From NCBI RefSeq assembly GCF_905163445.1, contig NC_053193.1:3162001-3226000 (forward strand): DNA of 64,000 nucleotides, written 5' to 3'. Origin of the DNA: Pararge aegeria (lineage: Eukaryota; Arthropoda; Insecta; Lepidoptera; Nymphalidae). Position numbers and translations under genes: made by a program. Each line of letters opens with the position of its first letter. Within the stretch, counting starts at the first letter, position 1. Positions 1 to 9,940 of this stretch are shown here, one piece after another. The notes under the pieces were generated by a model that saw only the letters and a list, made by a program, of their open reading frames with translations, had not been told where the DNA came from and ran no database searches.

Positions 1-1772
1 GAAGTGATTCGCTCAACTACAAGAGGGCGTATTGAGTATTCATTCGCGTCATTAAAACGAGATTTAAACGTAAATTCTGAAACACCAATTATTTTTTGCG
101 ATACTCCGCCGATGCCTTGAACTTCAGAAAAACGACTCTGAAAGCTAATAGGTAGCGAATATTTTTCACAGCAACTGATTGAAACGTAATCTCTTTGCGA
201 TGCGGGATCCACTAGGCATCTTATAAGATGTGCACAATTATTTTTGTCATACACTCTTATTTTCGCAGTACCTAACAAAGTGGTTGTTGTGACGCGTTCT
301 AAACAATCATATGATACGTTACATACCAAAGTGGTATTTGTGGTCTGAGATATAAAATTATTTTTATTTAGTGTATTTTCACTAGAGGAGCTTGTCGAAG
401 GTGCCTCAGTAATAACTGATGACACGCGAGGCGAATTAATTGCGTTAGGAGATGAGGGCGGTTTACCTATGTTAGATTTGGACGTTTTAGGTAATAAATC
501 TTTAGCGTTGTAATTGTTGCGTTCAAAATGCAATTCAGTATGATGTGATGCCGATGAGCACCTTTTACAGTTTCGCTGAGAAGAGCAGTTTAAAGTTTTA
601 TGATGAGTCGATAAACATCGGTTACAAAAGTTATTATTTTTTACATGTAAATGCCGCTCATGCGGAGACAACTTCATAAATGCAGGGCAAGAATAAAGAT
701 GTGTGTGTTGACCAATTTTACACAAACTGCAAGCTGCACTATTTAAAGTATTTACAGTTTCTGTACTTACAAAACTTTTGGTAGAAGGCTTCGGAATCGA
801 ATTCCCCTTATATCTATTTTGAGGTAATTCTAATCCTTTATTAAGAGAGCGCGACATTACTTTATTCTGTTCTTTCACAAATTCTATAAGACTCCTATAG
901 GTAGGAATTTGTTTTTTGCGATTTATTATCTCAAACATTTTAACTGTATCAGCATCTAATTTAAGCGTGGCTAAGTGAAAGAATATAAAATCAGTAAGAT
1001 CGATTTTTAATTGTTTGAGAGCTTCTACTGAAGAATTAAATGTATTTATAAAGCTATCTAATGAATTAGCATTAGTACTAGCAAGCGGTTTAAATTGCAA
1101 TAATTGGTTTAAATAAGCGCAGGCTAACGAACGCGGATCGTCGTATTTTTGTATTAACGCCTCCCAAATAATAGGATAATTTTCTGCGGTGGCTGGCAAT
1201 CCTGCACATACAGATGCGGCTTTCCCTTTTAACCTACCAACTAAATAAAATACCTTTTCATTATTGGTTAAGTTAGGATTATCATGTATCATGTTTTTAA
1301 ACTGCTGGTAGAACAAAGGAAATTTAGTTAACTGACCGTCAAACTCCATTAAGTCTATAGGCGGAAGATGGGATTTTAATTTAGGAAAACTAGAGATAGG
1401 ACGTGCGCTGTCATTCTCTGAACTAGTATTATCAACATTAGAGTGACGCTCCATTATTTGTTTGACATAGCAAAACATTTCTTCAAATGAAGTCCACGAT
1501 TGGTAATTAATCATAGCCTTTGGATTCAACATTAACTGCGCCTCATTGAATAAATCTAAATTTAACTCAAACTCTTTGCGTAAAGTGTCTATGTTTGAAG
1601 CCTGAGACAATAAAGAAGGCAGCTTACTGCTGTCCGATTCGACTTGAATAGCGGTGTCAAACATTCTTTGCATACGAGCAAATATAACGTCCCGTTTGCC
1701 TTCCAACAACCGTAACTTACATTCTTCCTTGCTATATGGACTTGGTGAAGAAACCGACTCTGGTTTATTCAT
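1..1772 (-). CDS. gag-pol: BEL/Pao gag-pol polyprotein, N-terminal 590 codons (partial)
   Basis: Starts at the ATG whose complement is at 1770-1772 and stays open to the window edge. The frame equals residues 1-590 of the intact copy B protein with no net indel. It contains the Gag region (DUF1759-like, including the LMEFDGQ stretch), the cysteine/histidine-rich nucleocapsid-like segment, and the start of the retropepsin-like domain with the D-P-A-S active-site variant. Reverse transcriptase, RNase H and integrase would lie beyond position 1. Amino-acid differences from copy B appear few. Whether the full frame is intact cannot be judged here. Confidence 0.88.
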   Translation of the reverse strand, partial: MNKPESVSSPSPYSKEECKLRLLEGKRDVIFARMQRMFDTAIQVESDSSKLPSLLSQASNIDTLRKEFELNLDLFNEAQLMLNPKAMINYQSWTSFEEMFCYVKQIMERHSNVDNTSSENDSARPISSFPKLKSHLPPIDLMEFDGQLTKFPLFYQQFKNMIHDNPNLTNNEKVFYLVGRLKGKAASVCAGLPATAENYPIIWEALIQKYDDPRSLACAYLNQLLQFKPLASTNANSLDSFINTFNSSVEALKQLKIDLTDFIFFHLATLKLDADTVKMFEIINRKKQIPTYRSLIEFVKEQNKVMSRSLNKGLELPQNRYKGNSIPKPSTKSFVSTETVNTLNSAACSLCKIGQHTHLYSCPAFMKLSPHERHLHVKNNNFCNRCLSTHHKTLNCSSQRNCKRCSSASHHTELHFERNNYNAKDLLPKTSKSNIGKPPSSPNAINSPRVSSVITEAPSTSSSSENTLNKNNFISQTTNTTLVCNVSYDCLERVTTTTLLGTAKIRVYDKNNCAHLIRCLVDPASQRDYVSISCCEKYSLPISFQSRFSEVQGIGGVSQKIIGVSEFTFKSRFNDANEYSIRPLVVERIT

Positions 1773-2468
1773 TCTGAAGGAGTAAATCGAATTATAAAAA
1801 TAAAAATATAATAAAAAGGTGTATATGTGTTTGCAAATGCGTCAAGAAATGCGTAAAATATATAAAGTAGTTGCAGTCTTATAATAATAAACACACAACC
1901 CCTTTATAGACGCGAGCGGTTAAATACAAGTGTTATAATGCTATTTTAAAAACTAAACCGGGCAAAGAACTAGGTATAACAATTAACAAGTTAGCGGTCA
2001 TGCGTGACCTTGAATGCAGCGAGCGACAAAAACGACTGCGGCCGAGCGCATTGTTTGGTAGGTATGATGCGTTTGAAATAGATATCTTTACCTACGATTC
2101 ATCCGTTTTTAATACTAAGTAGCGGGGTAAAACTATATAGAAATACTAAGCAAGCGGTGCGGAAAAGAGATATATAATTATAAAATACTTAGTACTTCTT
2201 TACTTAGTAAACAAAACGTTAAATCTATTATGTAGACAATATCTTAGCGGTATTAAACTTACAAACTGAACTAGTGAATACCTACAATATGGCGTACTTT
2301 AAGTTGCATAGACTAATAATAATTCCGAACTTTAAAGTCATAGAATGTAATGATTAACGATAATTTAAATCCTAAAATTATGAATTTAAATCGAATCGGC
2401 CGATCTTCGGATCGAATGACTAAAATTTATGAAATTCGATGGAAGTGATCAAATATTTTTTTATGAAA

Positions 2469-2485
2469 TCGGCTCGAAGTGACCA
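2469..2485 (-). other. Altered primer-binding site of BEL copy A
   Basis: This is the position equivalent to the tRNA-Tyr-complementary site of copy B. Read on the minus strand it is TGGTCACTTCGAGCCGATT: an A is inserted after TGGTC and one G of the GCCGGA end is missing. The match to the tRNA-Tyr 3' end is therefore broken after five bases and shifted beyond. Inference: reduced priming, or use of another primer. Confidence 0.7.
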
Positions 2486-2492
2486 AATTTTA

Positions 2493-2998
2493 TGGTGACG
2501 CCATTTTTACTTTCGGGGAATCATCACCATAAAATGGTATTTATTTTCTTTGTGAATTTAGTTGACTGTATATTTTAGGTTTTGCTGGATTCTTTTCCCC
2601 TTTTTAATGTTTAAACTATGGCTTTAAAGGATATAGAACAAGGGATAACTAGGGTTGGACAGAAAAGTATTTGCACGTGGACTTACAGTTCGTCGTAATG
2701 CAGTTCTCTTGATTTCTCGTCACTTCACAAGGTTTCACAGGTTATCACTAAACACTAAAGCACTGATGTAGGTTTAAATACTATTAATCGTCCAGTATAA
2801 GGTTCTTTGGCCGGCCGACCATGTGGTTTTATTGAGCGGAAGATTGACGTGCGTTTGCCGCGGATATAGGTGTGCAACTAATTGGCGGCGTGATGCGGGC
2901 AGATAAGGATGCGGAAATATAAAAAATGGAGGATGGAAATCCATAGTGTAGCTATTATCTATTACTTCGACCACAGATTAATGAGAATTTATCAAGCA
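2493..2998 (-). repeat. 5' LTR of BEL copy A
   Basis: 506 bp, begins TGCTTGATAA and ends GGCGTCACCA on the minus strand, the same length as both LTRs of copy B. At least three substitutions separate it from them (for example AGAATTTATC where copy B gives AGGATTTATC). It supplies the stop codon that ends the interrupted LINE ORF2. Confidence 0.95.
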
Positions 2999-4051
2999 AT
3001 AATATGCGCATTTTTCCGCCTCCATAGCTTCATTAACGGTTTTTTTTAGGTCTTTGTAGTATTTTTTGTGTGATTCTTTTTTTGTTGATTTATATCTAGT
3101 GTGACTCTCATTTCGTAACCTCATCATCGATTTTAAAGTGAATGTTATCCATGGGCAATTCTGCTCTTTTATAACTACTCTCCTATACGAAGCGTGGACG
3201 TCAAATATGTTTAATAAATAATTATTGAAAGATGACACCAAGTTGTTAATGTCACTAATATCATTAATATCTATCCAGGGAATATTATTTAAATGTTGGT
3301 TAAACAGATGATGATCAATATCCTGTAGTGGCCTTACAATAGCCCAGCTAGGTTTAATTTTATCTTTTTTCATATTTAACGATGCTATAATCATAGCGTG
3401 GTTTCCTAATTCTGGGATATGTTTAACTGAGACTTCCCGTACTTTTGCATCAGTACAAAACAAGTCTATAAGAGTTTTACTATGGTCAGTGTAATGAGTA
3501 GGATCAGTGACCAGTTGCGCTAGATTTACGCACTGAATAAAATCATTGAATAGCTTAGATTTATTATCGTATGGGTTCAATAGATTAATATTGAAGTCAC
3601 CCAGCAGCACAATATTGTCACAATCCGAGAAGTTGGTCACAGACTGAGTCAGCTCCTCCAGAAATAAATTAACGTCCTGCCAGGGGGGTCTATACGCTGA
3701 GCCTATAGTGATTCGTTTACCATTTATTTTTGTTGTGAGCCACATTTGCTCTACCGGTTGAAGATTAGGGTGGTCTAATATTTTGATTTTTATTGTTTTT
3801 TTTATATAAAAACCCACCCCTCCACCCCGACCGCCACGAATATTGGCTGGGCGCGGTTTGTGGAGTAACCTGTATCCCGGTACCACTGGAGCAAGTCCTT
3901 CTTCCCCTTCACGAATCCAGGTTTCGTTAATTGCAATGATATCGACATCTATTTCACTCATTGCCACAAGAAATTCCTCATGTTTAGTTCCAAGGGATCC
4001 GGCATTAAAGAGTCCAACTTTAAAGAATTTTTTTTTCTCTTTTGTTGACAT
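2999..4051 (-). pseudogene. LINE ORF2 endonuclease domain, truncated by BEL insertion
   Basis: About 350 codons survive. The frame opens nine bases upstream at a TTG; the first ATG is at 4051. Motifs match the exonuclease-endonuclease-phosphatase family used by LINEs to nick target DNA: FNAGSLG near residue 14, INETW near 41, a Gly-rich GGRGGGVGFY loop, GSAYRPPW, LLGDFNINLL, and an LIDLFCT strand. The motif that is usually S-D-H reads LGNHAMI, so the usual Asp before the catalytic His is Asn. After a basic linker the frame reads into the BEL LTR and stops at its TAA. It encodes no reverse transcriptase in this window and is presumed dead in this copy. Confidence 0.88.
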
Positions 4052-4060
4052 ATATTTCAA

Positions 4061-4483
4061 TATAATATATTTTATAATTTTTTAAATATTTGATCAAATT
4101 GTGCCGGTTTTCACTTGTAATAGAGTCTAATAAGAATAAATAAACATGAAATAGAGTAGCGAATGGAAATACAATATACACAAATATACATGCTGTTATA
4201 CAAAGGTTAATTGGGGCAGCATTAGTCCGTGCACGCATAACTGAGGCAGCAACGAGTTCAACTCCTGTATTAATTATAGGGAAGTTAGGTTGTACGTTAC
4301 ACACTAGTAAGAGTATGTGGCTGAGCTTAGGCCTATGCAGTTTAGTATACATACACGTAGAGTAAAATTTATACATAACCATATCACTTGAACATAAAAT
4401 TATAAAAATGAAAATTTGAAATAAAAACAAAACTATTACTTGTAAAGCATGAACATTTTTTTTGGCAAATTCAAAGACCCAAC
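4061..4483 (-). other. Spacer between LINE ORF1 and ORF2
   Basis: A+T-rich 423 bp. A 136-codon frame crosses it and overlaps the ORF2 start, but its composition (runs of F, I, Y, K, N) looks like chance reading of A+T-rich DNA. No recognised domain is visible. Confidence 0.5.
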
Positions 4484-5545
4484 TCAGATATCGCCAAAAA
4501 TCTTTCCGAGGTCTTTTTTTGACTTTATATAGTGTGCTGGCTTGCCTTCTCCTTCACGCGCGTAGATTTTGCCACGTTTGGTCCACGTGTATCTCCACTG
4601 CTTCTGTTTGGCAGATTCTCGAACTAAATAGAATAGTTGTTTGTTTTGCCTTGTAAGTCTCTCATTAACGTAAAATCTTCTAGAAGGAGAGTTTAGACCT
4701 AATCCCTCAGTGGTGGCACCCCGGCGAGTACGGGCACTCCGTAGAAAATCATCGCGCAGGTTTGGCCTCGACAACCTCACCACAATCCGACGACCACGGC
4801 TTGTCGGTCCTTGCTGAGAGCTACTTTCGTTACTCTTACCGACTCTTTCTGCAGAGATGATATCCCTCTTATCCAGTTCAATCCCCAGTTTTGCCGCTAT
4901 AACCGTGACGGTATGAACTGGGTTCTCCCCGCAAATTTCCGGGAGATTTGTTATCTCTATATCTGACTGTAGGAGGTCCTGGTCCCGATCATTGAGGTCC
5001 TCTTTGAGTTTACAAATTGTCTCTTCAAGTTTGTCGATTTCGGAACATTTGTGACTGGATGAAACTTTGACGGAATTCTCAAGATTTATCAGTCTACCGT
5101 CCAAGTCGTCTATGCGCTGGTTGCAGGCAACAACTGCACCGCGTATGTCGCACAGGTTCGCACGGAAATCCCTGAGCTCCTTCCTTAAATGCTGGAGCTC
5201 TTCACGGAAAAGACGCATTTCGAGGCCCAAATCCAACGCCTGGGTTGCATCTAAAGCTGTATCGTTAAGGATATCAGCCTCCTTAAACGATACCGATGTG
5301 ACCGATTCGGGCGAAAGATTCGATTTTCCACCCTGCGTATAGGGAGTATCAGTGCCTTTTACCGGAGTGTCAATATTGCCTATTTTTGGTTTTTTTGCCA
5401 TGCATTCCGGGCATTTCCATTGTTTGGGAGACAGCGCATGTTCAGGAAGTCCCACACAAGATCTGTGATATAGGCCCGGGCACTCGCTACAACTAGCGGC
5501 ACCTATGACAGACAAAAACTTCCCGCAAGCCCCGCACTTGACCAT
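4484..5545 (-). CDS. LINE ORF1: PHD-finger, coiled-coil, nucleic-acid-binding protein
   Basis: 353 codons, ATG at 5545 (MVKCGACGK). Residues 4-50 form a Cys4-His-Cys3 pattern: CGAC, CSEC, then H-R-S-C and CPEC, typical of PHD fingers in ORF1 of CR1-like elements. Residues about 95-190 are rich in Glu, Leu and Arg with heptad-like spacing, a likely coiled coil. The rest (SDIEITNLPE, then VRLSRPNLRDDFLRSARTRR and FYVNERLTRQNKQLF) resembles the RNA-binding C-terminal part of LINE ORF1 proteins. The expected role is binding element RNA in ribonucleoprotein particles. The frame is intact although ORF2 is broken. Confidence 0.85.
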   Translation of the reverse strand: MVKCGACGKFLSVIGAASCSECPGLYHRSCVGLPEHALSPKQWKCPECMAKKPKIGNIDTPVKGTDTPYTQGGKSNLSPESVTSVSFKEADILNDTALDATQALDLGLEMRLFREELQHLRKELRDFRANLCDIRGAVVACNQRIDDLDGRLINLENSVKVSSSHKCSEIDKLEETICKLKEDLNDRDQDLLQSDIEITNLPEICGENPVHTVTVIAAKLGIELDKRDIISAERVGKSNESSSQQGPTSRGRRIVVRLSRPNLRDDFLRSARTRRGATTEGLGLNSPSRRFYVNERLTRQNKQLFYLVRESAKQKQWRYTWTKRGKIYAREGEGKPAHYIKSKKDLGKIFGDI

Positions 5546-5755
5546 ATTGCGAAATTATTTCGAGCGGCGTTTCGTAATGTATGCGTTCAACGGTAGGTGG
5601 CCGTATTAAGCGTAAGGATTAGGCTCCGCTAGGTGGCGTTCGCTCACTCAAATGACCTCGCGTTTAACGCGCTGGCGCACGTCGCGTCTTCACTGCGATG
5701 CGGTCGTCGTAGTTTACGATGTGTCCTCTAGATAGCGCCGTTGGAATAACTTAAC

Positions 5756-6056
5756 TGAGGGTAAATTCTTTATATATGTACTTCACTTTATATGGAACTG
5801 ACTTCGATTTCTAAAATGTTACTACAAGTTTAGAGAATAAAATTTGCTTCACGCACCTTTTCCGAGCAAGTCCATGCAAGATAATAGTTCCTCCAGTTTA
5901 CTTAGTCACTATACACATTTATATCACTTCAAATTGGCGCAACACACGAACTATGATAACATAAATTGCAATAAACGGAGGAGCCACAACTGTCCCAGCA
6001 ACGTCCGTGACGTCGAACGTCGCTATTCGTATAGCCCATATATGACCTGCCCTCCC
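5756..6056. other. Unassigned flank between LINE fragments
   Basis: A+T-rich, then a more mixed stretch from about 5930 that probably belongs to the LINE whose C-terminus follows. No open frame of substance and no sharp element boundary seen. Confidence 0.4.
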
Positions 6057-6200
6057 AGCTTCCATTTTCCCCAGTGCCTACAATATGAGTACCTTCAAAT
6101 CAAGAGTGAATAGGCATCTTCTAGGCAAGCGCGCTCCACCTTAGGCTTCATCATCGCGTACCATCAGGTGTGATTGCAGTCAAGCGCTCGCCTATAAACA
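6057..6200 (+). pseudogene. C-terminal end and 3' UTR of a LINE ORF2
   Basis: From 6060 one frame reads YNMSTFKSRVNRHLLGKR and stops at 6143. That ending is typical of insect LINE ORF2 proteins. The UTR that follows contains the lepidopteran repeat core ACCATCAGGTGTGATTGCAG. A related core recurs near 20206, 49634 and 6490. No reverse transcriptase precedes it, so this is a severely 5'-truncated copy. Confidence 0.65.
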
Positions 6201-6392
6201 TAAAAAAAACTACTGTCTGCCTCTCTTATAAGTAAAAAGGCAAGCTATAAAAAGCACATCACTGTGATCAGGATGAGCTTTGACTTGGTGCATATAAATA
6301 ACAAAGATTATCTTATTGATGCAGAGCATTCATGGTTCTTGTCTTTTTATGGACACCGCCGTACCGCAACATTATAACCATTTACTGAATTG

Positions 6393-6795
6393 AATACTCC
6401 TGGTAAATTAAAAAGAATTCATTGAAGTTATAGTGCTAAGTGATTTAGCGTTCCGGTATGATTCCCCGTAGAAACAGGTTAGCCCGCTTTTTAGTTAAGA
6501 TTGCAGTTGAGGGCTATTTATAATAATCAATTAGGCAGGAGGTACGGTGTCTTAATTTGTGCGATTTAATCTTGAATTTTGTAATCGAACTTTGTTTACG
6601 AATGGTGCATTGATTCTTTGTTTCTTAGTTATCTTCTGTTAATTACTTTTTCATTAACCTCAATAATTGTGATTTGAATAAAAACAGCGACTTTAAACAA
6701 CATAAAGGCGAAAGCGCATTAATGCGGACATTATTTAAAAGAGTATCACTCGTCCTTTCAATACTCCTGGTAAATTAAAAACAATTCATTGAAGT
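6393..6795. repeat. 36-bp direct repeat pair, 367 bp apart
   Basis: The block beginning AATACTCCTGGTAAATTAAA and ending CATTGAAGT occurs at 6393-6428 and 6760-6795 with one mismatch (AAAGAATTC versus AAACAATTC). Nothing else in the interval is recognised. Confidence 0.7.
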
Positions 6796-7130
6796 CTATA
6801 TACGCCGCTTTCTCAAAATGCCTCGCACACATTTTCTTGTTAACTTAACTAATATCCTACCTTTTAAGTGGTATTCTAGTCATTTTGATTCTAGACGTAC
6901 GAGTACGTGGCATGTGTGTGTGTGTATCCCATAAACCTGAATATTAACCTGCCAATTACGAAATTATCCTTGTCATCAAGTCAGTGAACCAGAAGTCTCT
7001 TCAAGCTTAAAGAAGGCATTTCTTCACATAACAAACGGTAAGATGAAGATCACCTTATTCTATTGCTGGAAATAGATTTGTTATAGGAAATTCCGTATTT
7101 CACGGTCTTATTTTGCATGAGGTTTGGTGG

Positions 7131-8031
7131 GTTGGGGGTAGTGTTGCCCAAATGCAAGAACAAGACGAGACTTAGCCAGTCTTGGTCTTGGTCTTGCGCC
7201 AATACACCTGGTCTTGGTCTTGGTCTTGGTCTTGCGCTCCCAGTCTTGGTCTTGGTCTTGGTCTTGCAGCAAGAGTCTTGCAAGTCTTGCAATTACCTAT
7301 TAGTCTATTACTATTTATTAAAGTTTACTTTAAATCTTAGAAAAACGTATTAGAATTGGAACATTGTGAGCTTGAATTAACATAGCCATAGTAAAGATCA
7401 AGCAGATTAATAAATAACTGAAGATTTGATAAGAAATTCGAAAAATCAACTGACCTATATGTCGTTTTCCATGGAAGTAACTGTTTCTTAATAAACATTT
7501 ATGATTTATAAGCTTACATTTGCTAAAACATGTAAAAAAACAAATTAATTACAATAACTTGACTGTATTTTAAAGAACAATACTTATCTGTCTAGAAAGA
7601 GATTGAACCCTCAACTTATAAGAAATTTAATAAAAGAGTTTTACGATTTATCATTTATTTGAATAAAAAATAAAATACAACACAAATCAACAGCTTTATC
7701 ATTAGGTTATGATACTTTATATTAATTCTTTTGACCAAGAATTAATACAAAGTAACCATCTGGCTGACTCATCACTTAACCTATTTCTATGTTTTCTAAT
7801 TACTAATGATGCTTTAGAAAATAACCTCTCAGCAGGTAAATAGCGCTAAGTCCTAGCTGCAAGACGCAAGAGTCTTGCAGGCTATGTCTTGTTCTTGCTC
7901 AAGTCTTGCACGGTCAGTCTTGGTCTTGGTCTTGCTAAAAATACGCGGTCTTGTTCTTGGTCTTGCAAAAACGCAAGAACAAGACCAAGACTGCAAGACC
8001 AAGACTGAATTTGGGCAACACTAGTTGGGGG
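7131..8031. repeat. 8-bp target site duplication GTTGGGGG of hAT copy 1
   Basis: GTTGGGGG at 7131-7138 and again at 8024-8031 flank the element exactly. Eight bases is the hAT-superfamily length. Confidence 0.93.
7139..8023 (-). mobile_element. hAT DNA transposon copy 1, internally deleted (885 bp)
   Basis: Ends are TAGTGTTGCCCAAAT and its complement ATTTGGGCAACACTA. Subterminal zones are packed with TCTTGG/CCAAGA repeats in both orientations, which in hAT elements are the usual place for transposase binding. The body is nearly identical to hAT copy 2 but lacks the segment equivalent to 51555-52320: AGCAGGTA joins directly to AATAGCGCTAAG with one shared base. The left side of that junction still holds the end of the transposase dimerisation domain on the minus strand. 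No transposase can be made, so this is a non-autonomous derivative. Confidence 0.93.
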
Positions 8032-8730
8032 TTGTCCAACGCTGAGTCCATCAGTTCTCACGAACGCCATGTGCCTCGCGTATTGTTACTTTAGCTTCAC
8101 AGATAATTGAAATATCATGTCAGAAGCTCTGTTTTTTTATCGACTTCCTCATTTTAAATTTTGTCACGTAGAGATACGTACGCACGAGATGCTACTAAAG
8201 GTTTTCACCTTTCTCCTGGGTCATACCGTGAAATTATGAATTCCCACAATTGGGTTACCTAAACACATCAAATATAATTGCACCAGAGAGGTATTAAGTC
8301 CCTCGAAAGACGGCCTCTGTTTTTTACGGATTCCATATAAAAAATACTATACTAAAGTTCTGAAGTACAACTGTCAGCAAAACTCCGTCCGAAAAAAACA
8401 AATCGCTTATCTAAACGGTGATTTTTCAGATGTTCCTGCGAAGTTTTAAATGCCAAGATTTTTATCTTCATAAACTCACCTTAATATATTTTTCGGGCGA
8501 TATAATCTCGTTTTCCCCTGTCGCATGTGCTTTGCGAGGGTCAAACTTTTGGGAGAACATTTACGAGGCTGGAATATTTTATAACTTGAGACCGAGAAAT
8601 TTAAATACATATATTTGCATTATACATTTAATTACAAATTATTTTGAAAAATTGGTAAGTATAATTTTAATTTTTAACTACACTTGTGCTATTATACCTT
8701 GGGCAGGCAGGTGTGTTGGTGGTGTGTGTG
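8032..8730. other. No gene or clear repeat recognised
   Basis: A+T-rich. A 139-codon plus-strand frame at 8418-8837 runs into a SINE-1 fragment and has no recognisable domain, so it is not called. Confidence 0.4.
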
Positions 8731-8911
8731 TGTGTCCCACAACTCGAAAATGTTTATGTGATCAACATGAATCTTTTTCAGTTGTGGGTGTTTATCCGTA
8801 TATTATAAGTATGTATGTATATAATTCCCAATGTTAGCACCGATAACACAAGCTACGCTTACTTCGGGGCTATATGGTGATGTGTGTATTGTCGTAGTAT
8901 ATTTATTAATC
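8731..8911 (+). repeat. SINE-1 copy, 5'-truncated
   Basis: Lacks the tRNA-like head but has the body (CCCACAACTCGAAAATG onward, AACACAAGCTACGCTTACTT) and the GTCGTAGTATATTTATT end. Confidence 0.8.
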
Positions 8912-9413
8912 ACAATGTTGAAAGGATATTCATTTTATTGCAGTGTCTTGAAGATTATTTAGCGTAAAAAATTGATTAGGAAAATCGGGCGATGTAATAA
9001 CATCTATCTCTTTGCATCGGGGTATTAAATATAAGGAATATCATACTAAGCTACAGGTAGGTAATGGATGGGAGACAGTTTATGTTCTACGGTCAGGTAA
9101 CAGATAGTGATCAATAAAGGCAGCTTAGGCTAACCAGTAACGCTAAAGCTTCTTACTGATAAGAGTTGCTATTACCGATGCGTGGGACGATGTGATTCAT
9201 ATCTACAGATCACAAGCACGCCGCAACGCGTATACGTGACAAAACGAACCGATATTGAGATGGTAAACACGAGTCCGAGAGAGACGGTCTTTGCATTAAA
9301 CAAAAAATTGAAAACCTTTGAAGCGCCAAGTCAACATTCGAGGTTCATTTTTTTTATTCACTACAAGTTAGCCCTCGACTGGAATCTCAAGAGCTGCAGT
9401 CTGAGAAGGCAAC

Positions 9414-9668
9414 GGGCTGACCGATTAGGGCTATGGCAGTCATATTAAATCGATACCCCAAATCGGGTTCCTCGTGACATCGTTCCGGCACGTTTTTGTC
9501 GGTACGGTGGTAACTGACCACGGCTGAAGCCTCCCACCAGACCAGACCCGATTTCTGAATATATGAAAATATGAAATTATAAATCCGCAAATTTTCTCTA
9601 CTGGGGGTCTAACCCGGGTACTCCCACTCAAATTCACAGCGCTTATCGCTGCGCCAGCGACGTGCACA
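9414..9668 (-). repeat. SINE-3 copy
   Basis: On the minus strand the tRNA-like head has A box TGGCGCAGCGATAAGCG and B box GGGTTAGACCC (diverged). The body contains the shared core GGCTTCAGCCGTGGTCAGTT and ends near GCCCTAATCGG. Confidence 0.65.
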
Positions 9669-9940
9669 CATCTGTAGAACATCTGAGTATGCTCCGGTAT
9701 TAGGTTTATTGAGTATTGCGCATTCAAAAAAACCATAGCTACACATTGACCATATTGATACGGACTTTAGCAAATTAACTGTGAAAGAAAACATCGCGAG
9801 GACACCTGAAAGCCTTACGAGATTTCAGTATCATTTTCAAAAGCGTATGAAGAATACAAATCTTTGTTTGGTCAGTGTGGTGGACAACCGTCTTAACCCT
9901 TCTCTTTCTGAGTGGAGACAAATGCCCTTTAGTATGCCGG

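Larger units (their letters stand above)
1..2998 (-). mobile_element. BEL/Pao LTR retrotransposon copy A, 5' portion (runs off window)
   Basis: Reverse-complement match, base for base in net length (2,998 bp), to 32192-35189 of the complete BEL/Pao element further right. Order on the minus strand is LTR, primer-binding site, 720-bp leader, then the start of gag-pol; the rest lies left of the window. Only scattered differences from copy B were seen (three in the LTR, several in the leader including compensating 1-bp indels). The LTR edge falls inside ORF2 of a LINE in the same orientation, so this is a nested insertion. Only the 5' flank of the insertion (2999-3003, ATAAT on the plus strand) is visible, so the target duplication cannot be confirmed. 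Confidence 0.95.
2999..5755 (-). mobile_element. CR1/Jockey-type LINE, interrupted by BEL copy A
   Basis: Two frames in LINE order on the minus strand: ORF1 with a PHD-type finger, a 430-bp gap, then ORF2 beginning with an apurinic-endonuclease-like domain. ORF2 breaks exactly at the BEL LTR, so the reverse transcriptase part should lie left of the window beyond the BEL element. The right boundary is an estimate: 5546-5755 is richer in G+C and CpG than its surroundings and is probably 5' UTR. Clade assignment (CR1 rather than another Jockey-superfamily clade) is inferred from the PHD finger in ORF1 and needs the reverse transcriptase to settle. Confidence 0.8.

Noticed and set aside
7050..7353. 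Lys/Thr or Leu/Val-rich frames in the hAT ends
   Set aside because: Translations of TCTTGG/CCAAGA subterminal repeats, not proteins.
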